Assembly: GCA_028821575.1 (NCBI GenBank)
Contig: JAPPFW010000028.1
Span: 1 to 64,000 of the forward strand
Reading direction: 5' to 3'
Origin: a bacterium
GTDB lineage: Bacteria > Actinomycetota > Acidimicrobiia > Spongiisociales > Spongiisociaceae
Length of the DNA: 64,000 nt
Shown here: piece by piece, positions 63,289-64,000 of the stretch
How positions within the stretch are numbered: the stretch's first letter is position 1
Layout of the letters: every line of letters begins with the position of its first letter
Position numbers and translations under genes: made by a program
Notes under the pieces: generated by a model
What the model was told of the DNA's origin: nothing
The model's input: only the letters and a program-made list of their open reading frames with translations
Database searches by the model: none

Positions 63289-64000
63289 ATGCTGTTGGTC
63301 ATTCAGGACAAACGCCTCGCCCCCGATGTGGTCGACTGGACGACTCGGGCGCTCACCGCAGGGGTGCGCCGCAAGGCTCCGACGGTGGCGGTGGTCGAGC
63401 ACTTGGGCGACGAGGCGCTCCGCACAGCGATGGGCGGCCAGGTGGTCGTTATCCGCTCCGACACCAACGTGGACCGGCTGATCGCCGCCGTGGCCTCCGC
63501 CGCTGCGGTGGTGTTTATCACCCCGGGGCAGGCCCAGTCGGTGCGGTTGTGGCTCGATCTCGACACCGGGGTGGGATGGCGTGTGCCGATTGCAGTGGTG
63601 ATTGTGACCGACGAACCGGTGAACGACCTCGAAACGCTGGCCGCTACCGCGGGCGTGTCGGTGATCCGCAACGTCCGGCCTGCTCCGCACCGGAAAGGCG
63701 TGCGGCTGCTGAGCCGGACGGGCAAGTCCCTGGCCCCGTACGCGGTGCAACCCCGACGTCTCGACGCCAGTGACGCTGCCGCCCACCGGGCCGGAGCGCG
63801 TCACCAAGCGGAGAACATCCTCAAGGAGCTTATGGACGCCGAAGAAGTCGAGGAGTACCAGATCTTCGGCGGTGGGCGGATGCAGGTGCAGTATTCCGAC
63901 GGGCACCGAGAAGACCGCGAAAGCCCCTTCCCGAACGACTACGCCCTCGAGAGCGCTATCAAATTCATGGCCACATTCGGTGGCGACCGTCCCCACCGCT
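63289..64000 (+). CDS. Start of a CpaF/TadA-like secretion ATPase, cut by the window edge
   Basis: 237 residues visible. Residues about 1-110 form an alternating alpha/beta domain (MLLVIQDKRLAPDVVDWTTR, AAVVFITPGQAQSVRLWLDL, PIAVVIVTDEPVNDLETLAA) that could be receiver-like or TadZ-like. From about 180, AENILKELMDAEEVEEYQIF, then GGGRMQVQYSDGHREDRESP and NDYALESAIKFMATFGGDRP match the N-terminal domain of CpaF/TadA ATPases. Walker motifs lie outside the window. Start ATG immediately follows the CpaB-like stop. Confidence 0.55.
   Translation, partial: MLLVIQDKRLAPDVVDWTTRALTAGVRRKAPTVAVVEHLGDEALRTAMGGQVVVIRSDTNVDRLIAAVASAAAVVFITPGQAQSVRLWLDLDTGVGWRVPIAVVIVTDEPVNDLETLAATAGVSVIRNVRPAPHRKGVRLLSRTGKSLAPYAVQPRRLDASDAAAHRAGARHQAENILKELMDAEEVEEYQIFGGGRMQVQYSDGHREDRESPFPNDYALESAIKFMATFGGDRPHR

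Noticed and set aside
1-64000. tRNA, rRNA or a tRNA-derived attachment site
   Set aside because: I looked for tRNA T-loop and acceptor patterns near the integrase and elsewhere and saw none. A tRNA-finding program would be decisive.

Overview
The window is GC-rich (about two thirds G+C by eye). It uses GTG and TTG starts freely and has many genes whose start codon lies 6-10 bases after a -10 hexamer, as in leaderless actinobacterial transcription. The proteins look actinobacterial (Actinomycetota; an Acidimicrobiia-like host is possible but unproven). The DNA is mostly one large conjugative element, a plasmid or an integrative and conjugative element (ICE), carrying a dense accessory island.

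Left end to 10.4 kb: a partial IS3 insertion sequence, an AlpA-type regulator, a patch of decayed genes, then the DNA-processing core. A 1,624-residue MobF relaxase-helicase also carries a DnaG-type primase core at its C-terminus. It faces a separate primase-like protein that has the CHC2 zinc finger but has lost the TOPRIM catalytic residues. The non-coding DNA between them holds a large inverted repeat and is the best candidate for oriT or an origin.

10.4-35 kb: the accessory island. It holds a secreted HNH lipoprotein, a one-polypeptide MmeI-type restriction-modification enzyme, a DGQHR (DndB-like) protein, an intact IS5-family element, a tyrosine recombinase, a double-XRE regulator and a broken parB. 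Four nucleotidyltransferase (AbiEii-like) two-gene modules lie here; a fifth is at 59-60 kb. Three of the five are linked to an apparently undescribed domain set: tandem beta-rich (DUF1508/YegP-like) units ending in CxCx6CxH, a SWIM-type zinc motif. Two modules sit between three copies of a 20-23 bp palindromic repeat, like exchangeable cassettes.

35-59 kb: a B12-dependent ribonucleotide reductase, a tandem pair of paralogues, then one long operon for a type IV secretion system: small membrane protein, VirB4, VirB6-like protein, cell-wall hydrolase, VirD4, ArdC-like protein, VirB8/TcpC-like protein and a giant methyltransferase-SNF2 helicase.

59-64 kb: the fifth nucleotidyltransferase module, a decayed patch (hsdM remnant and a broken membrane gene), then a CpaB-like protein and the start of a CpaF/TadA-like ATPase.

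An operator-promoter module, CCCAGGTCAG followed by two to four AGTACGCG boxes and a -10 hexamer, occurs seven times. Five copies head the AlpA-like gene, the relaxase-primase, the CHC2 protein, nrdJ and the secretion operon; one heads a stand-alone SWIM protein and one has no visible gene. This ties DNA processing, dNTP supply and DNA transfer into one regulon. Several reading-frame breaks lie in homopolymers or short tandem repeats, so some may be consensus errors and should be confirmed.
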